From: a bacterium
GTDB taxonomy: Bacteria; Margulisbacteria; Marinamargulisbacteria; SXXA01
DNA length: 5,216 nucleotides
Assembly: GCA_018402095.1 (NCBI GenBank)
Contig: JAGYJO010000106.1
Coordinates: forward strand, 1 to 5,216
Direction: 5' to 3'
Positions 5,072-5,216 of the stretch are shown piece after piece; within the stretch, counting starts at the first letter, position 1, and each line of letters opens with the position of its first letter. The notes beneath the pieces were generated by a model. The model had not been told where the DNA came from. It searched no databases and saw nothing but the letters and a program-made list of their open reading frames with translations. The translations under genes were made by a program, and so were the position numbers.

Positions 5072-5216
5072 ATGCTTAGTATCGGTCAAAAATTTCCAGA
5101 ATTTAATCTCAAAGGTGTTGTGTCGTCAGATGCGGCTACGGCCTTCGTCGACATTGCGTCAGACAGCTACCCTGGTAAGTGGTTGGTGGTGTTTTCTTGG
5201 CCCAAGGATTTTACCT
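5072..5216 (+). CDS. ahpC: AhpC-type peroxiredoxin (alkyl hydroperoxide reductase subunit C), 3' partial
   Basis: The first 48 codons are present and the gene runs off the right edge. The N-terminus MLSIGQKFPEFNLKG is the usual first strand of AhpC/TSA peroxiredoxins, and PGKWLVVFSWPKDFT is the sequence immediately before the FVCPTE motif that carries the peroxidatic cysteine; the window ends just short of that cysteine. The protein reduces hydrogen peroxide and organic hydroperoxides in the cytoplasm and is recycled by a reductase partner (AhpF, or AhpD in some lineages), not visible here. The WPKDFT form and the divergent neighbour oxyR recall the arrangement known from mycobacteria and some proteobacteria. 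Expression is expected to respond to OxyR. Confidence 0.95.
   Translation, partial: MLSIGQKFPEFNLKGVVSSDAATAFVDIASDSYPGKWLVVFSWPKDFT

Overview
The window looks like part of the chromosome of a bacterium of moderate to low G+C, probably a proteobacterium and possibly host- or protist-associated. The basis is a divergent oxyR/ahpC peroxide-response pair, a decayed IS3-family insertion sequence, a highly structured palindromic repeat in an intergenic region, and broken genes beside the insertion. The lineage is an inference; no rRNA or other taxonomic marker is present.

Layout. (1) 2-1237 (+): 3' part of a gene open at the left edge. By eye its protein follows the layout of class I terpene synthases, but both metal-binding motifs are degenerate. 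(2) 1244-1717 (+): 157-residue polytopic membrane protein, 6 nt downstream, resembling the N-terminal membrane module of sensor kinases or cyclases and stopping at the base before the insertion sequence. (3) 1718-2899: complete-length 1182-bp IS3-family element with perfect 13-bp ends, transposase on the minus strand, inactivated by many small frameshifts and lacking a visible target duplication. (4) 2918-3820 (-): uncharacterised 300-residue protein, 19 nt downstream of oxyR and probably co-transcribed with it; its last residues may be frameshifted. (5) 3840-4733 (-): oxyR with both redox cysteines. (6) 4734-5071: intergenic region filled mainly by a 238-bp element (4798-5035) with 44-47-bp inverted terminal repeats and three 33-nt hairpin units inside. 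(7) 5072 to the right edge (+): start of ahpC, cut just before its peroxidatic cysteine.

How it fits together. OxyR is expected to sense peroxide and control ahpC, whose product removes peroxide. The palindromic element lies between the two genes, so it must affect or replace part of their shared regulatory region. The insertion sequence separates this peroxide module from the terpene-synthase-like/membrane-protein pair on the left. Without a target duplication, the two flanks may not have been neighbours originally. The most unusual item is the palindromic element; second is the terpene-synthase-like protein with altered catalytic motifs. All similarity statements are from reading the sequence and no database search was run.
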